The notes below the pieces were generated by a model that was not told where the DNA came from, searched no databases, and saw only the letters and a program-made list of their open reading frames with translations. From an uncultured Clostridia bacterium (GTDB taxonomy: Bacteria; Bacillota; Clostridia; Oscillospirales; Oscillospiraceae), in contig CAMVTO010000011.1 of NCBI GenBank assembly GCA_947170435.1, forward strand, positions 17,015 to 81,014: 64,000 bases of DNA, written 5' to 3'. Position numbers and translations under genes: made by a program. Positions within the stretch are counted from its first letter, which is position 1. Each line of letters opens with the position of its first letter. Positions 1 to 6,630 of the stretch are shown here, piece after piece.

Positions 1-13
1 CTGCTCTGTCAAC

Positions 14-19
14 TATAAT
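14..19 (+). promoter_or_regulatory. -10 box before the excisionase-like gene
   Basis: A perfect TATAAT lies about 35 bases before the start codon at 55, and a GGAGGG ribosome binding site lies between them. The -35 box would fall outside the window, so the promoter is only half visible. Confidence 0.35.
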
Positions 20-54
20 GACGCCATGAAAACCATTTTGAACGGAGGGAACCA

Positions 55-267
55 ATGAATCAAAGAAAACACGAGATGTTCGCGGAGTACCCCGACGTGG
101 TCGACGTGGAGCAGCTTTGCGCGATGCTCGGCGGCATCAGCCGCAAGCTTGCCTACCGTCTGCTCGCGTCTGGTGAGCTGCGCTGCGTCCGCATCGGGCG
201 GAGCTACCGCATCCCCAAGCTCTGCGTCATCGAATACCTGACCGGCACGGACGCCGACGCCGCATGA
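55..267 (+). CDS. Excisionase-family helix-turn-helix protein
   Basis: This 70-residue protein looks like the small winged-helix excisionases that accompany tyrosine integrases in integrative elements of Firmicutes. A helix-turn-helix spans roughly residues 12-60: VDVEQLCAMLGG, then SRKLAYRLLASGELRCVRIG, then the wing RSYRIPKLCVIEYL. Such proteins bind arm sites beside the attachment core and bias the integrase toward excision. It starts at an ATG 6 bases after GGAGGG and ends 137 bases before the integrase gene, the usual xis-int order. The assignment rests on fold-level similarity and context. A plain element-borne transcription factor is the alternative. Confidence 0.75.
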   Translation: MNQRKHEMFAEYPDVVDVEQLCAMLGGISRKLAYRLLASGELRCVRIGRSYRIPKLCVIEYLTGTDADAA

Positions 268-270
268 CGC

Positions 271-327
271 GGAGAAAACATATCGAAAGCGTAGAAAAAT
301 CGTATCGGTTTTCTCCGCTTTCGATAT
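271..327 (+). repeat. Interleaved inverted repeats (pseudoknot-capable) between xis-like gene and integrase
   Basis: Two adjacent segments, GGAGAAAAC (271-279) and ATATCGAAAGC (280-290), recur as exact reverse complements in the same order: GTTTTCTCC (308-316) and GCTTTCGATAT (317-327). Pairing both at once gives crossing stems of 9 and 11 bp with a 17-nt connector, an H-type pseudoknot geometry. As DNA they could instead be paired arm-type protein sites. The structure ends 77 bases before the integrase start. Confidence 0.75.
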
Positions 328-404
328 GGATATCCACAAAAGAATGTGATAAGTTGTGACCGTCAATGGCGGGCGGCCGCGGCAAAGGAAAGGAGTGACA
401 GGCA

Positions 405-1457
405 ATGCTGACCGGCAACCTGCAAATCAAAAACGGAAAATACTATGCCGTTCTCAATCTCAAGGTGAACGGCAAGCGCAAACCCAAGTGGATTCCCCTC
501 GGGTTGCCGGAGCGCGGCAACAAGCGGGAGGCGGAGTCCATGCTCAGCCACCTGATCGTGGAATACGAATCACGCGGCGAGGGCAAATTCTACCCCACGT
601 TCAGCGAAAACGGCGAGCTGGTCACCGAAGCGCCCAAGGTGGACGAGTCCGAAGTCCTCTTCGCGGACTATGTGCAGTCGTGGCTCAAAATGATCCGTCC
701 CACGGTCTCGGCGGCGACCTACAACAGCTATCGGAGCATGGTGGACGCCCGCATCGACCGCAACCCTGCCGACCGGGTGGACAAGCCCCGCAAGAACCGC
801 TATCAGGCGGCGCACTACTCCCAGGAGGAGATGCTCCGGTTGTTCGGCGTCATCGAAGGCGACCCGCTGGAACCGGCGATCCGCATCGCCGCCTACTACG
901 GTCTGCGGCGCAGCGAGGTGCTGGGGCTCAAGTGGGATGCCATCAACTTCAAGGACAAAACCATCTCCATCCGCCACAAGGTCGTCGAGCTGACGGAGGG
1001 CGGCAAGAGCGTCCTGCATGGCGAGGACGTGCTCAAAACCAAATCCAGCGTCCGCACCCTGCCGCTCCTGCCCGTGATCGAGGACCTGCTCAGGCAGGAA
1101 AAGCAGCGGCAGGAGACGTACCGCGGCCTGTTCCGCGGCGCGTACTGCAAGGACTTCCTCGACTACGTCTGTGTCGATCAAATGGGCAAGCTGCTCCGCC
1201 CGAACTACGTCACCGAGCATTTCGCGTGGATCATCCAGAAATACGGCCTGCGGAAGATCCGTTTCCACGACCTCAGACACACCGCGGCCTCGCTGCTGCT
1301 GGCGAACGGCGTGCCGATGAAGCAGATCCAGATCTGGCTGGGGCACTCAACCTTCAGCACAACGGCGGATATTTACGCCCATCTGGACGTCTCCGCGCAG
1401 CGGGAAACCGGGCTCGTGGCCGCAAACCTTTACGACAAGCGGCATAGCGAGGCATAG
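405..1457 (+). CDS. Tyrosine recombinase (integrase), likely with an internal deletion
   Basis: Site-specific tyrosine recombinase of 350 residues. The catalytic domain is complete: first Arg in YYGLRRSEVLGLKW, HxxR in HDLRHTAASLL, His in WLGHSTFSTTADIYAH, with the nucleophilic Tyr in that last motif. The N-terminal arm-binding domain (about residues 1-70) is present. The core-binding domain looks cut: SAATYNSYRSMVDARID runs straight into RNPADRVDKPRKN, whereas relatives have about 45-50 more residues there. The likely junction is near 753-759 (ATCGACC), so DNA-core binding may be lost. The start follows AAAGGAGTGACAGGCA. The gene points toward the 3' end of tRNA-Ser, typical of an element inserted at that tRNA. 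Confidence 0.85.
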   Translation: MLTGNLQIKNGKYYAVLNLKVNGKRKPKWIPLGLPERGNKREAESMLSHLIVEYESRGEGKFYPTFSENGELVTEAPKVDESEVLFADYVQSWLKMIRPTVSAATYNSYRSMVDARIDRNPADRVDKPRKNRYQAAHYSQEEMLRLFGVIEGDPLEPAIRIAAYYGLRRSEVLGLKWDAINFKDKTISIRHKVVELTEGGKSVLHGEDVLKTKSSVRTLPLLPVIEDLLRQEKQRQETYRGLFRGAYCKDFLDYVCVDQMGKLLRPNYVTEHFAWIIQKYGLRKIRFHDLRHTAASLLLANGVPMKQIQIWLGHSTFSTTADIYAHLDVSAQRETGLVAANLYDKRHSEA

Positions 1458-1512
1458 GATTTCTAGCATTTTTCTACGCCGAAAAACGCAAATTTGTAAA
1501 AAAGTTGCAAAA

Positions 1513-1543
1513 CCGCCGGATTGCAAACGCCGCAATCCGGCGG
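1513..1543. terminator. Perfect 12-bp inverted repeat between integrase and tRNA-Ser
   Basis: CCGCCGGATTGC (1513-1524) pairs perfectly with 1532-1543 around a 7-nt loop. On the minus strand it is followed by TTTTGCAACTTTTTT, so it may back up termination of tRNA-Ser transcription. There is no U-run on the plus-strand side. A role in the attachment region cannot be excluded. Confidence 0.55.
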
Positions 1544-1565
1544 CAAGCAAGAGGAAATCGCCTAT

Positions 1566-1605
1566 AAAAATATGAGAAACTACCGAATTTAAGTAGTTTC
1601 TCATA
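1566..1605 (-). terminator. Terminator of tRNA-Ser
   Basis: A perfect 13-bp stem (1571-1583 with 1593-1605) and a 9-nt loop lie 6 bases past the CCA end of tRNA-Ser. On the minus strand the stem is followed by TTTTT (1566-1570). This is a standard intrinsic terminator. Confidence 0.7.
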
Positions 1606-1611
1606 CAAAAA

Positions 1612-1702
1612 TGGCGGACAGGGTGGGATTCGAACCCACGGTACCATTGCTGGTACACCTGATTTCGAGTCAGGGCCGTTATAACCACTTCGATACCTGT
1701 CC
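1612..1702 (-). tRNA. tRNA-Ser (CGA)
   Basis: A class II tRNA of 91 nt with encoded CCA (complement 1612-1614). The acceptor stem GGACAGG/CCTGTCC pairs fully. The anticodon stem CCTGA/TCAGG holds the loop CTCGAAA, giving anticodon CGA. A long variable arm and the TTCGAATC T-loop are visible. The neighbouring integrase suggests its 3' end is the chromosomal attachment site. Confidence 0.95.
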
Positions 1703-1731
1703 AAATCAGTTCTGCGGCGAACCGCTTCGCT

Positions 1732-1760
1732 ATTATGCCACAACTTTTCGTTACATGCAA
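1732..1760 (-). promoter_or_regulatory. Sigma-A promoter of tRNA-Ser
   Basis: On the minus strand TTGCAT (1755-1760) and CATAAT (1732-1737) are separated by exactly 17 bases, about 30 bases before the tRNA 5' end. Confidence 0.7.
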
Positions 1761-1802
1761 GTCTTTTTCATTTGTTTTCTCTGCAAATTACGCAAAAATA
1801 TC

Positions 1803-1831
1803 TTGACAGTCTCTTTTTCGCGTGGTATGAT
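1803..1831 (+). promoter_or_regulatory. Sigma-A promoter of the tRNA Gly-Arg-His-Gln-Lys run
   Basis: TTGACA (1803-1808), 17-bp spacer, TATGAT (1826-1831). It sits 33 bases before tRNA-Gly and is the only strong promoter before the five plus-strand tRNAs, which therefore are probably one transcript. Confidence 0.85.
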
Positions 1832-1864
1832 GCACAAGCTGACAGTGTTTCGGAAGGCGCTCCT

Positions 1865-1939
1865 GCAGGTGTAGCACAATGGCCAGGGCACCAGCCTTCC
1901 AAGCTGGGGATGCGGGTTCGATTCCCGTCACCTGCTCCA
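1865..1939 (+). tRNA. tRNA-Gly (TCC)
   Basis: Acceptor GCAGGTG/CACCTGC, anticodon loop CTTCCAA giving TCC, T-loop GTTCGATTC and encoded CCA at 1937-1939. First tRNA of the plus-strand cluster. Confidence 0.95.
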
Positions 1940-1945
1940 TCCTAT

Positions 1946-2022
<77 letters not shown>

Positions 2023-2064
2023 CTGCCCCGAAACACGCGGCTCGCGCAGGATACAACATATGTG

Positions 2065-2141
<77 letters not shown>

Positions 2142-2186
2142 CAACAGGGGAGGGATCGGGTTCATCCCGATCCCTCTTCCCCACAT

Positions 2187-2261
2187 AGGGGTGTAGCCAA
2201 GCGGTAAGGCAAGGGACTTTGACTCCCTCATTCGCTGGTTCGAGTCCAGCCATCCCTGCCA
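2187..2261 (+). tRNA. tRNA-Gln (TTG)
   Basis: Acceptor AGGGGTG/CATCCCT, anticodon stem AGGGA/TCCCT with loop CTTTGAC giving TTG, T-loop GTTCGAGTC, discriminator G and encoded CCA. Confidence 0.95.
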
Positions 2262-2297
2262 GACACCATCAACGGCTTCGCCCGTCTCCATAATTTT

Positions 2298-2373
2298 GCT
2301 TCGTTAGCTCAGTCGGCAGAGCACCTGCCTTTTAAGCAGGGTGTCCGGGGTTCGAATCCCCGACGAGGCACCA
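2298..2373 (+). tRNA. tRNA-Lys (TTT)
   Basis: Acceptor GCTTCGT/ACGAGGC, anticodon loop CTTTTAA giving TTT, T-loop GTTCGAATC, encoded CCA at 2371-2373. Last of the cluster, followed by a terminator. Confidence 0.95.
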
Positions 2374-2375
2374 CG

Positions 2376-2413
2376 CAGAACCGACTTGCTCCTGTAAGCC
2401 GGTTCTGTTTTTT
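2376..2413 (+). terminator. Terminator of the tRNA cluster
   Basis: CAGAACCG (2376-2383) pairs with CGGTTCTG (2400-2407), with inner CTT/AAG pairs, then TTTTTT (2408-2413). Confidence 0.8.
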
Positions 2414-2448
2414 CTTTCCGGCGAATCTATCCACCAAGCGAGGGTAAC

Positions 2449-2790
2449 ATGAACATCCAGATTTTCGGCACAAAAAAGTGCTTTGACACCAAGAAAGCCG
2501 AGCGTTATTTCAAGGAGCGCCGCGTCAAATACCAGATGATCGACCTGAAGGAGAAGGGCATGAGCCGGGGCGAGCTGCAAAGCGTAGTGCAGGCGGTCAA
2601 GGGGCTCGACAACCTGCTCGACCCCAACGCCAAGGACACGCAGACGCTGGCACTGGTGAAGTACCTTGTGGACGCGGATAAGCTGGACAAAGTATTCGAG
2701 AACCAGCAGCTCATCAAGACGCCGGTCGTGCGCAACGGCAAGCAGGCGACGGTGGGCTACCAGCCCGACGTGTGGAAAACGTGGGAATAA
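2449..2790 (+). CDS. ArsC/Spx-family thioredoxin-fold protein
   Basis: A 113-residue protein of the ArsC-like thioredoxin fold shared by arsenate reductases, YffB and Spx. The N-terminal strand and active-site loop read MNIQIFGTKKCFDTKKAERYFKER; the single Cys at residue 11 is followed by F-D-T, so the CxxC of redox-switch Spx is absent. The C-terminal half has the family's cis-Pro segment LIKTPVVRNGKQATVGY. The length fits ArsC/YffB proteins (110-140 aa). Nothing nearby concerns arsenic, so a thiol reductase or regulatory role is as likely as arsenate reduction. AGCGAGGG precedes the ATG. It follows the tRNA terminator and ends in a terminator shared with the opposing gene. Confidence 0.8.
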   Translation: MNIQIFGTKKCFDTKKAERYFKERRVKYQMIDLKEKGMSRGELQSVVQAVKGLDNLLDPNAKDTQTLALVKYLVDADKLDKVFENQQLIKTPVVRNGKQATVGYQPDVWKTWE

Positions 2791-2821
2791 AAAAGAGACG
2801 CTTTGCTGCGTCTCTTTTTTA
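2791..2821. terminator. Bidirectional terminator between convergent genes
   Basis: GAGACGC (2795-2801) pairs with GCGTCTC (2808-2814), flanked by A-run and T-run, so it works on both strands. It overlaps the last codon of the minus-strand gene. Confidence 0.85.
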
Positions 2822-3241
2822 TGTTTTGACGATCTTCTTTGCGTTGCACTTGGGGCAAATCAGTTCCACCTTGCCCACGTTGCGCGGCACACGACACCAT
2901 GCCCCGCATTCACACCTGACATATTTGTGCGCCTTGTCCGCGCGGCGATAGCGCGCGTCGCGAAAGCCGGTGCGCAGCGGCGTCCACCACCGCAGAAACC
3001 ATGCGTTTTCCGCCCGGCGCTTCGCCATGTTGCGGGAAAACATGCGGTACACCAGAATAAAGGTCAGCGCCAGCGCCAGCAGCCGCAGCACCATCCACAC
3101 CGCGCGTACGCGCACAAAGCTCGAGACAATGGTCAGCCCCATTTCCACGGCCAATGTCGCCCATCCCAGTTGATCAATGCCGTAGCGGCCGTACATAAAC
3201 CGCGCCACGGAATTGCGAAGCCGATCAAGAAAGCTATACAT
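2819..3241 (-). CDS. Membrane protein with C-terminal zinc ribbon
   Basis: A 140-residue protein not assigned to a named family. One or two hydrophobic helices fall at about residues 24-66 (LGWATLAVEMGLTIVSSF, then VWMVLRLLALALTFILVY), followed by a basic stretch KRRAENAWFLRWW. The C-terminus has paired cysteines CECGAWC and CPKC about 17 residues apart, a rubredoxin-like zinc ribbon on the cytosolic side. Similar small proteins occur widely in Clostridia without known function. It has its own promoter (3263-3291) and a GAGTGAG ribosome binding site. Confidence 0.75.
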   Translation of the reverse strand: MYSFLDRLRNSVARFMYGRYGIDQLGWATLAVEMGLTIVSSFVRVRAVWMVLRLLALALTFILVYRMFSRNMAKRRAENAWFLRWWTPLRTGFRDARYRRADKAHKYVRCECGAWCRVPRNVGKVELICPKCNAKKIVKT

Positions 3242-3262
3242 ATCTGCTCACTCCCTGCGGAA

Positions 3263-3291
3263 ATTATACACGGTTTTGCATGCCGCGTAAA
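3263..3291 (-). promoter_or_regulatory. Sigma-A promoter of the zinc-ribbon membrane protein
   Basis: On the minus strand TTTACG (3286-3291), 17-bp spacer, perfect TATAAT (3263-3268), 22 bases before the start codon. Confidence 0.65.
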
Positions 3292-3370
3292 GCACAGGTG
3301 CGAAAATTAACAGTTTCGCCATATTTTCATGTCAAAATTAATTTAGCTCAATCTTTTTTCGCCAACCCCC

Positions 3371-3399
3371 TTGTCAGCACGGAACAAATCGGGTATACT
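3371..3399 (+). promoter_or_regulatory. Sigma-A promoter of the flavoprotein-trxA pair
   Basis: TTGTCA (3371-3376), 17-bp spacer, TATACT (3394-3399), 26 bases before the ATG at 3425. The -35 box overlaps an upstream in-frame ATG-less extension and so rules out a longer protein. Confidence 0.8.
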
Positions 3400-3424
3400 A
3401 AAGAAAAAACGGAGGCGAAACGCC

Positions 3425-4276
3425 ATGAATTACGATCTGATCGTCCTTGGCAGCGGTCCGGCAGGACTGGCGGCAGCCGTGGCGGCACGCGGTCGCGGCA
3501 AAACAGCGCTGGTCATCGGCAACCGCTGGCAGGACAGCCCGCTTGCAAAAGCGGAAAAAATCGACAACTATCTCGGTCTTCCCGGCCGCACCGGCTACGA
3601 GCTGTTGGAGGAGTTTCAAAAGCATGCCGAGGGCGCGGGCGTGGAGTTCGTAACCGGCCGCGCGATCTCGCTGATGGCGTGGAACGGTTTCACCGTCACC
3701 GTCGGTTCCGATATGTATCAGGGCCGGGCGCTGATCATGTCCCCCGGTGTGGTGCGGCAGACCAAGTTCGTCGGTGAGCAGGAGTATCTCGGCCGCGGCG
3801 TCAGCTACTGCGCCACCTGCGACGGCATGCTGTATCGCGGCAAGGACGTGGTGGTCGCGGGCAGGACAGTGGACGCGCCGGAAGAGGCGAAGTACCTCAA
3901 GAGCATCGGCTGCAACGTGACCTACACCGCGCCGAAAAAGCCCGCCGAGCTTGCCGACGACATCCCGTTCATCCCCGCCGGCAAGCTGGAGATCCATGGC
4001 GAGCAGGTGGTCACCGGCGTAACACTGGACGGCACTGACGTACCCTGCGCGGGCGTATTCGTGCTGCGCGCGTCGGTCGCGCCGACGGATCTGCTGCCGG
4101 CGCTGGAGCTGGATGGCGGCTATATCAAGGTCGACCGCGCCATGCGCACCAGTGTCGAGGGCGTTTTTGCCTGCGGCGACTGCACCGGCGCGCCGCTGCA
4201 AGTCGCAAAGGCCGTGGGGGAAGGACACATTGCAGGGCTTTCTGCGTGTGAATATCTGGACAAGCAGGACAAATAA
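3425..4276 (+). CDS. Thioredoxin-reductase-like flavoprotein with degenerate NADPH site
   Basis: FAD-dependent reductase of 283 residues in the thioredoxin reductase fold. The FAD-binding GSGPAGLAAAVAARG is near residue 9, the redox-active CATC is Cys129/Cys132, and the C-terminal FAD motif is GVFACGDCTGAPLQVAKAVGEG. The NADPH motif GGG(D/N)SA expected after CATCDG reads VVVAGRTVDAPEEAKYL, and the basic HRR patch is replaced by TYTAPKKPAE. That pattern resembles clostridial ferredoxin-dependent flavin thioredoxin reductases (FFTR), which lost NADPH binding. The thioredoxin gene follows 35 bases downstream, supporting Trx as partner. Electron-donor identity is inference. The start was chosen for the GGAGG 9 bases upstream. 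Confidence 0.85.
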   Translation: MNYDLIVLGSGPAGLAAAVAARGRGKTALVIGNRWQDSPLAKAEKIDNYLGLPGRTGYELLEEFQKHAEGAGVEFVTGRAISLMAWNGFTVTVGSDMYQGRALIMSPGVVRQTKFVGEQEYLGRGVSYCATCDGMLYRGKDVVVAGRTVDAPEEAKYLKSIGCNVTYTAPKKPAELADDIPFIPAGKLEIHGEQVVTGVTLDGTDVPCAGVFVLRASVAPTDLLPALELDGGYIKVDRAMRTSVEGVFACGDCTGAPLQVAKAVGEGHIAGLSACEYLDKQDK

Positions 4277-4311
4277 ACTATTCAAAATACAACGAAAAAG
4301 GAGACACAACT

Positions 4312-4629
4312 ATGGCACTGGTACACTTTTCTGAGGAAGGTTTCGACAAGGCGCTGGCACAGCCCGGTCTTCTGGTCGTGGATTTCTGGGCAGAGTGGTG
4401 CGGCCCCTGCAAGATGCTCGGCCCCGTGATCGAGCAACTGGCAGTGGACTACGACGGCAAAGCGGTCGTAGGCAAGGTCAATGTGGACGACGAGCCGGAG
4501 CTCGCGCAGCGTTTCGGCATCATGTCCATTCCCACCGTGATGTTTTTCAAGGACGGCAAGGAGGTCGACAAGAAAATCGGCGTCATGCCCCCGCAGGAAT
4601 TCATCAAGACCATCGAAGCGAATCTGTAA
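4312..4629 (+). CDS. trxA: Thioredoxin
   Basis: Cytosolic disulfide reductase, 105 residues, full family length. The active site WCGPC has Cys30 and Cys33, preceded by LLVVDFWAEW. The cis-Pro lies in MSIPTVMFFKDG and the C-terminal helix is PPQEFIKTIEANL. It accepts electrons from the flavoprotein encoded just upstream and reduces protein disulfides such as ribonucleotide reductase and peroxidases (family knowledge). It is preceded by AAGGAGACACAACT and followed by a strong terminator, so the two genes form a closed redox operon. Confidence 0.95.
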   Translation: MALVHFSEEGFDKALAQPGLLVVDFWAEWCGPCKMLGPVIEQLAVDYDGKAVVGKVNVDDEPELAQRFGIMSIPTVMFFKDGKEVDKKIGVMPPQEFIKTIEANL

Positions 4630-4640
4630 CAATCTGCAAA

Positions 4641-4672
4641 AAATCGCGCCGTGCTTGCACGGCGCGATTTTT
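4641..4672 (+). terminator. Terminator of the flavoprotein-trxA operon
   Basis: A 13-bp stem (4641-4653 with 4658-4670) with loop CTTG, followed by TT. The loop and 3' arm also contain the -35 box of the htpG promoter. Confidence 0.85.
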
Positions 4673-4682
4673 GTGCTATAAT
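4655..4682 (+). promoter_or_regulatory. Sigma-A promoter of htpG
   Basis: TTGCAC (4655-4660), 16-bp spacer, perfect TATAAT (4677-4682), 34 bases before the start codon. No CIRCE or CtsR-type site is seen here. Confidence 0.75.
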
Positions 4683-4716
4683 ACCATCTGTTGAATTCAC
4701 CAAAGGAAGTGTTTAT

Positions 4717-6594
4717 ATGGCAAAAAAGCAATTCAAGGCGGAATCAAAGCGCCTGCTGGACCTGATGATCAACTCAATCTACACGCACAAGGAGATCTTT
4801 CTGCGCGAGATCATCTCCAACGCCAGCGACGCCATTGACAAGCTCTGCTACCTCTCCCTTACCGACGACAAGGTGGGAAAGAACCGCAGCGATTTCTTCA
4901 TTGAGATTTCCGTAGATCGGGACAAGCGCACCATCACCGTGTCCGACAACGGCATCGGCATGGACAAGGATGAGCTGGAGAACAACCTCGGCGTCATCGC
5001 TGCCTCCGGCTCCTACCAGTTCCGCAAGGAGGCTGGTGAGAGTGAGGATGTGGACATCATCGGCCAGTTCGGCGTGGGCTTCTACTCCGCATTCATGATC
5101 GCCGACGAGATCACCGTCGTCACGAAGAAATACGGCTCCGAGCAGGCGTACCAGTGGCAGTCCTCCGGCGCGGACGGCTACACCATCGTCGAGTGTGAAA
5201 AGGCCGACGTGGGCACCGACATCATCATGCACGTCAAGGAGGACACCGAGGACGAGAAGTACAGCGAGTATATGGACAACTACAAGCTGTACTCCCTCAT
5301 CAAGAAGTACTCCGATTATATTCGTTACCCCATCCGTATGCTGACCCCCGTGCAGAAGGAAAAGGCGGGCAGCGACCCTGAAAAACCCGAATACGAGATG
5401 GTGGACGAGCTGACCACCATCAACTCGATGGTGCCGCTGTGGCAGCGCAAGCGCAGTGAGGTCACTGATGAGGAGTACGCCAAGTTCTACTCGGAGCTGG
5501 CACGCGACTTTGAAAAGCCTCAGCGCGTCATCACGGTCTCCGTCGAGGGCAGCGTGACCTACAAGGCGCTGATGTTCATCCCCTCCGGCAAGCCGCTGAA
5601 CTTCAACACGGAAGCCTTTGAAAAGGGCTTGCAGCTCTACAGTGCGGGCGTGATGATCATGGATAAGTGCGACGCGCTGCTGCCCGACTACCTGCGCTTC
5701 GTGCGCGGTGTGGTGGATTCCCCCGATTTGAGTCTCAATATCTCCCGCGAGCTGCTGCAGCATGACCGTCAGCTCAAGGTCATTGCGAAGAATCTTGAAA
5801 AGAAGATCCTCGCCGACCTTGAAAAGTTCATGAAGGACGACCGCGAGGGCTACGAGAAGTTCTACCGCAACTACGGCCGTGCGCTGTGCTACGGCGTCGC
5901 GGGCGAGGGTGGTGAAACGCGCAAGGACGAGCTCAAAGACCTGCTGATGTTCTACTCTTCCACAGAGAAAAAGCTCACCAGTCTGCGCGAGTATGCCGAC
6001 CGCATGCCGGAGAGCCAGAAGTGCATCTACTACGCCGCGGGCGAGAGCGTCGCGCTCATCGACGCCCTGCCCCAGACGGAGCTTTTGAAGGACAAGAACT
6101 ACGAGGTCCTCTACCTCACCGGCGAGGCGGACGAGTTCGTGCTTCAGAGCCTGCAAAACTACGCGGACAAGCCCTTCCGCTCCATCGTCGACGGCGATCT
6201 GGAGCTGGACGGTGAGGAGAGCGCGAGCGTCGATGAAAAGACCGAGCTGATGCAGTTTGTCAAGGAGGTCCTCGGCGACAAGGTCAAGGAGGTCAAGGCC
6301 TCCCACCGACTCAAAACCCACCCCGCCTGTATGTCCGCAGGCGCGGGCTTCAGCTTCGAGATGGAGAAGTACTTCAAGAACTTCGATATGCCCGAGCCGG
6401 TCAAGGCCGACCGCATCCTGGAGCTGAACACCGCGCACCCCTCGGTACTGGCGATGGAGCAGGCGCTGCAATCCGACCGTCCCAAGGCGGAACTGTACGC
6501 GAAGATCCTCTACAATCAGGCGCTGCTGATTGCGGGCCTCCCGCTGGACGACCCCGGCGCATACACCGATATGATCGCGGAACTGATGAAATGA
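4717..6594 (+). CDS. htpG: Hsp90 chaperone HtpG
   Basis: ATP-dependent cytosolic chaperone, 625 residues, near the bacterial norm. The N-terminal GHKL ATPase shows the helix SKRLLDLMINSIYTHKEIFL, the N-box EIISNASDAIDKL, the G1 box DNGIGMDKDEL and the G2 box GQFGVGFYSAFMIAD. The middle domain carries the catalytic-Arg segment SLNISRELLQHDRQLKVI. The C-terminal dimerisation domain ends DMIAELMK, without the MEEVD of eukaryotic Hsp90. The ATG at 4717 follows AAAGGAAG; an upstream in-frame extension would run through the trxA terminator and was rejected. It is transcribed alone from its own promoter. Confidence 0.97.
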   Translation: MAKKQFKAESKRLLDLMINSIYTHKEIFLREIISNASDAIDKLCYLSLTDDKVGKNRSDFFIEISVDRDKRTITVSDNGIGMDKDELENNLGVIAASGSYQFRKEAGESEDVDIIGQFGVGFYSAFMIADEITVVTKKYGSEQAYQWQSSGADGYTIVECEKADVGTDIIMHVKEDTEDEKYSEYMDNYKLYSLIKKYSDYIRYPIRMLTPVQKEKAGSDPEKPEYEMVDELTTINSMVPLWQRKRSEVTDEEYAKFYSELARDFEKPQRVITVSVEGSVTYKALMFIPSGKPLNFNTEAFEKGLQLYSAGVMIMDKCDALLPDYLRFVRGVVDSPDLSLNISRELLQHDRQLKVIAKNLEKKILADLEKFMKDDREGYEKFYRNYGRALCYGVAGEGGETRKDELKDLLMFYSSTEKKLTSLREYADRMPESQKCIYYAAGESVALIDALPQTELLKDKNYEVLYLTGEADEFVLQSLQNYADKPFRSIVDGDLELDGEESASVDEKTELMQFVKEVLGDKVKEVKASHRLKTHPACMSAGAGFSFEMEKYFKNFDMPEPVKADRILELNTAHPSVLAMEQALQSDRPKAELYAKILYNQALLIAGLPLDDPGAYTDMIAELMK

Positions 6595-6601
6595 TCGCAT
6601 C

Positions 6602-6630
6602 AAAAAGAGAGGCGAAAGCCTCTCTTTTCT
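6602..6630. terminator. Bidirectional terminator between htpG and spoIIP
   Basis: An 11-bp stem (6603-6613 with 6618-6628) with GAAA loop, A-run before and T-run after, serving both convergent genes. Confidence 0.85.

Noticed and set aside
356..1447. A 363-codon open frame overlapping the integrase in another frame
   Set aside because: It overlaps the integrase along its whole length, is Arg/Pro/Gln-rich and carries no domain, while the integrase frame has all catalytic motifs.
2449..2790. Calling the ArsC-like gene spx or arsC outright
   Set aside because: It has a single active-site Cys (no CxxC as in Spx) and no arsenic genes nearby, so only the family name is given.
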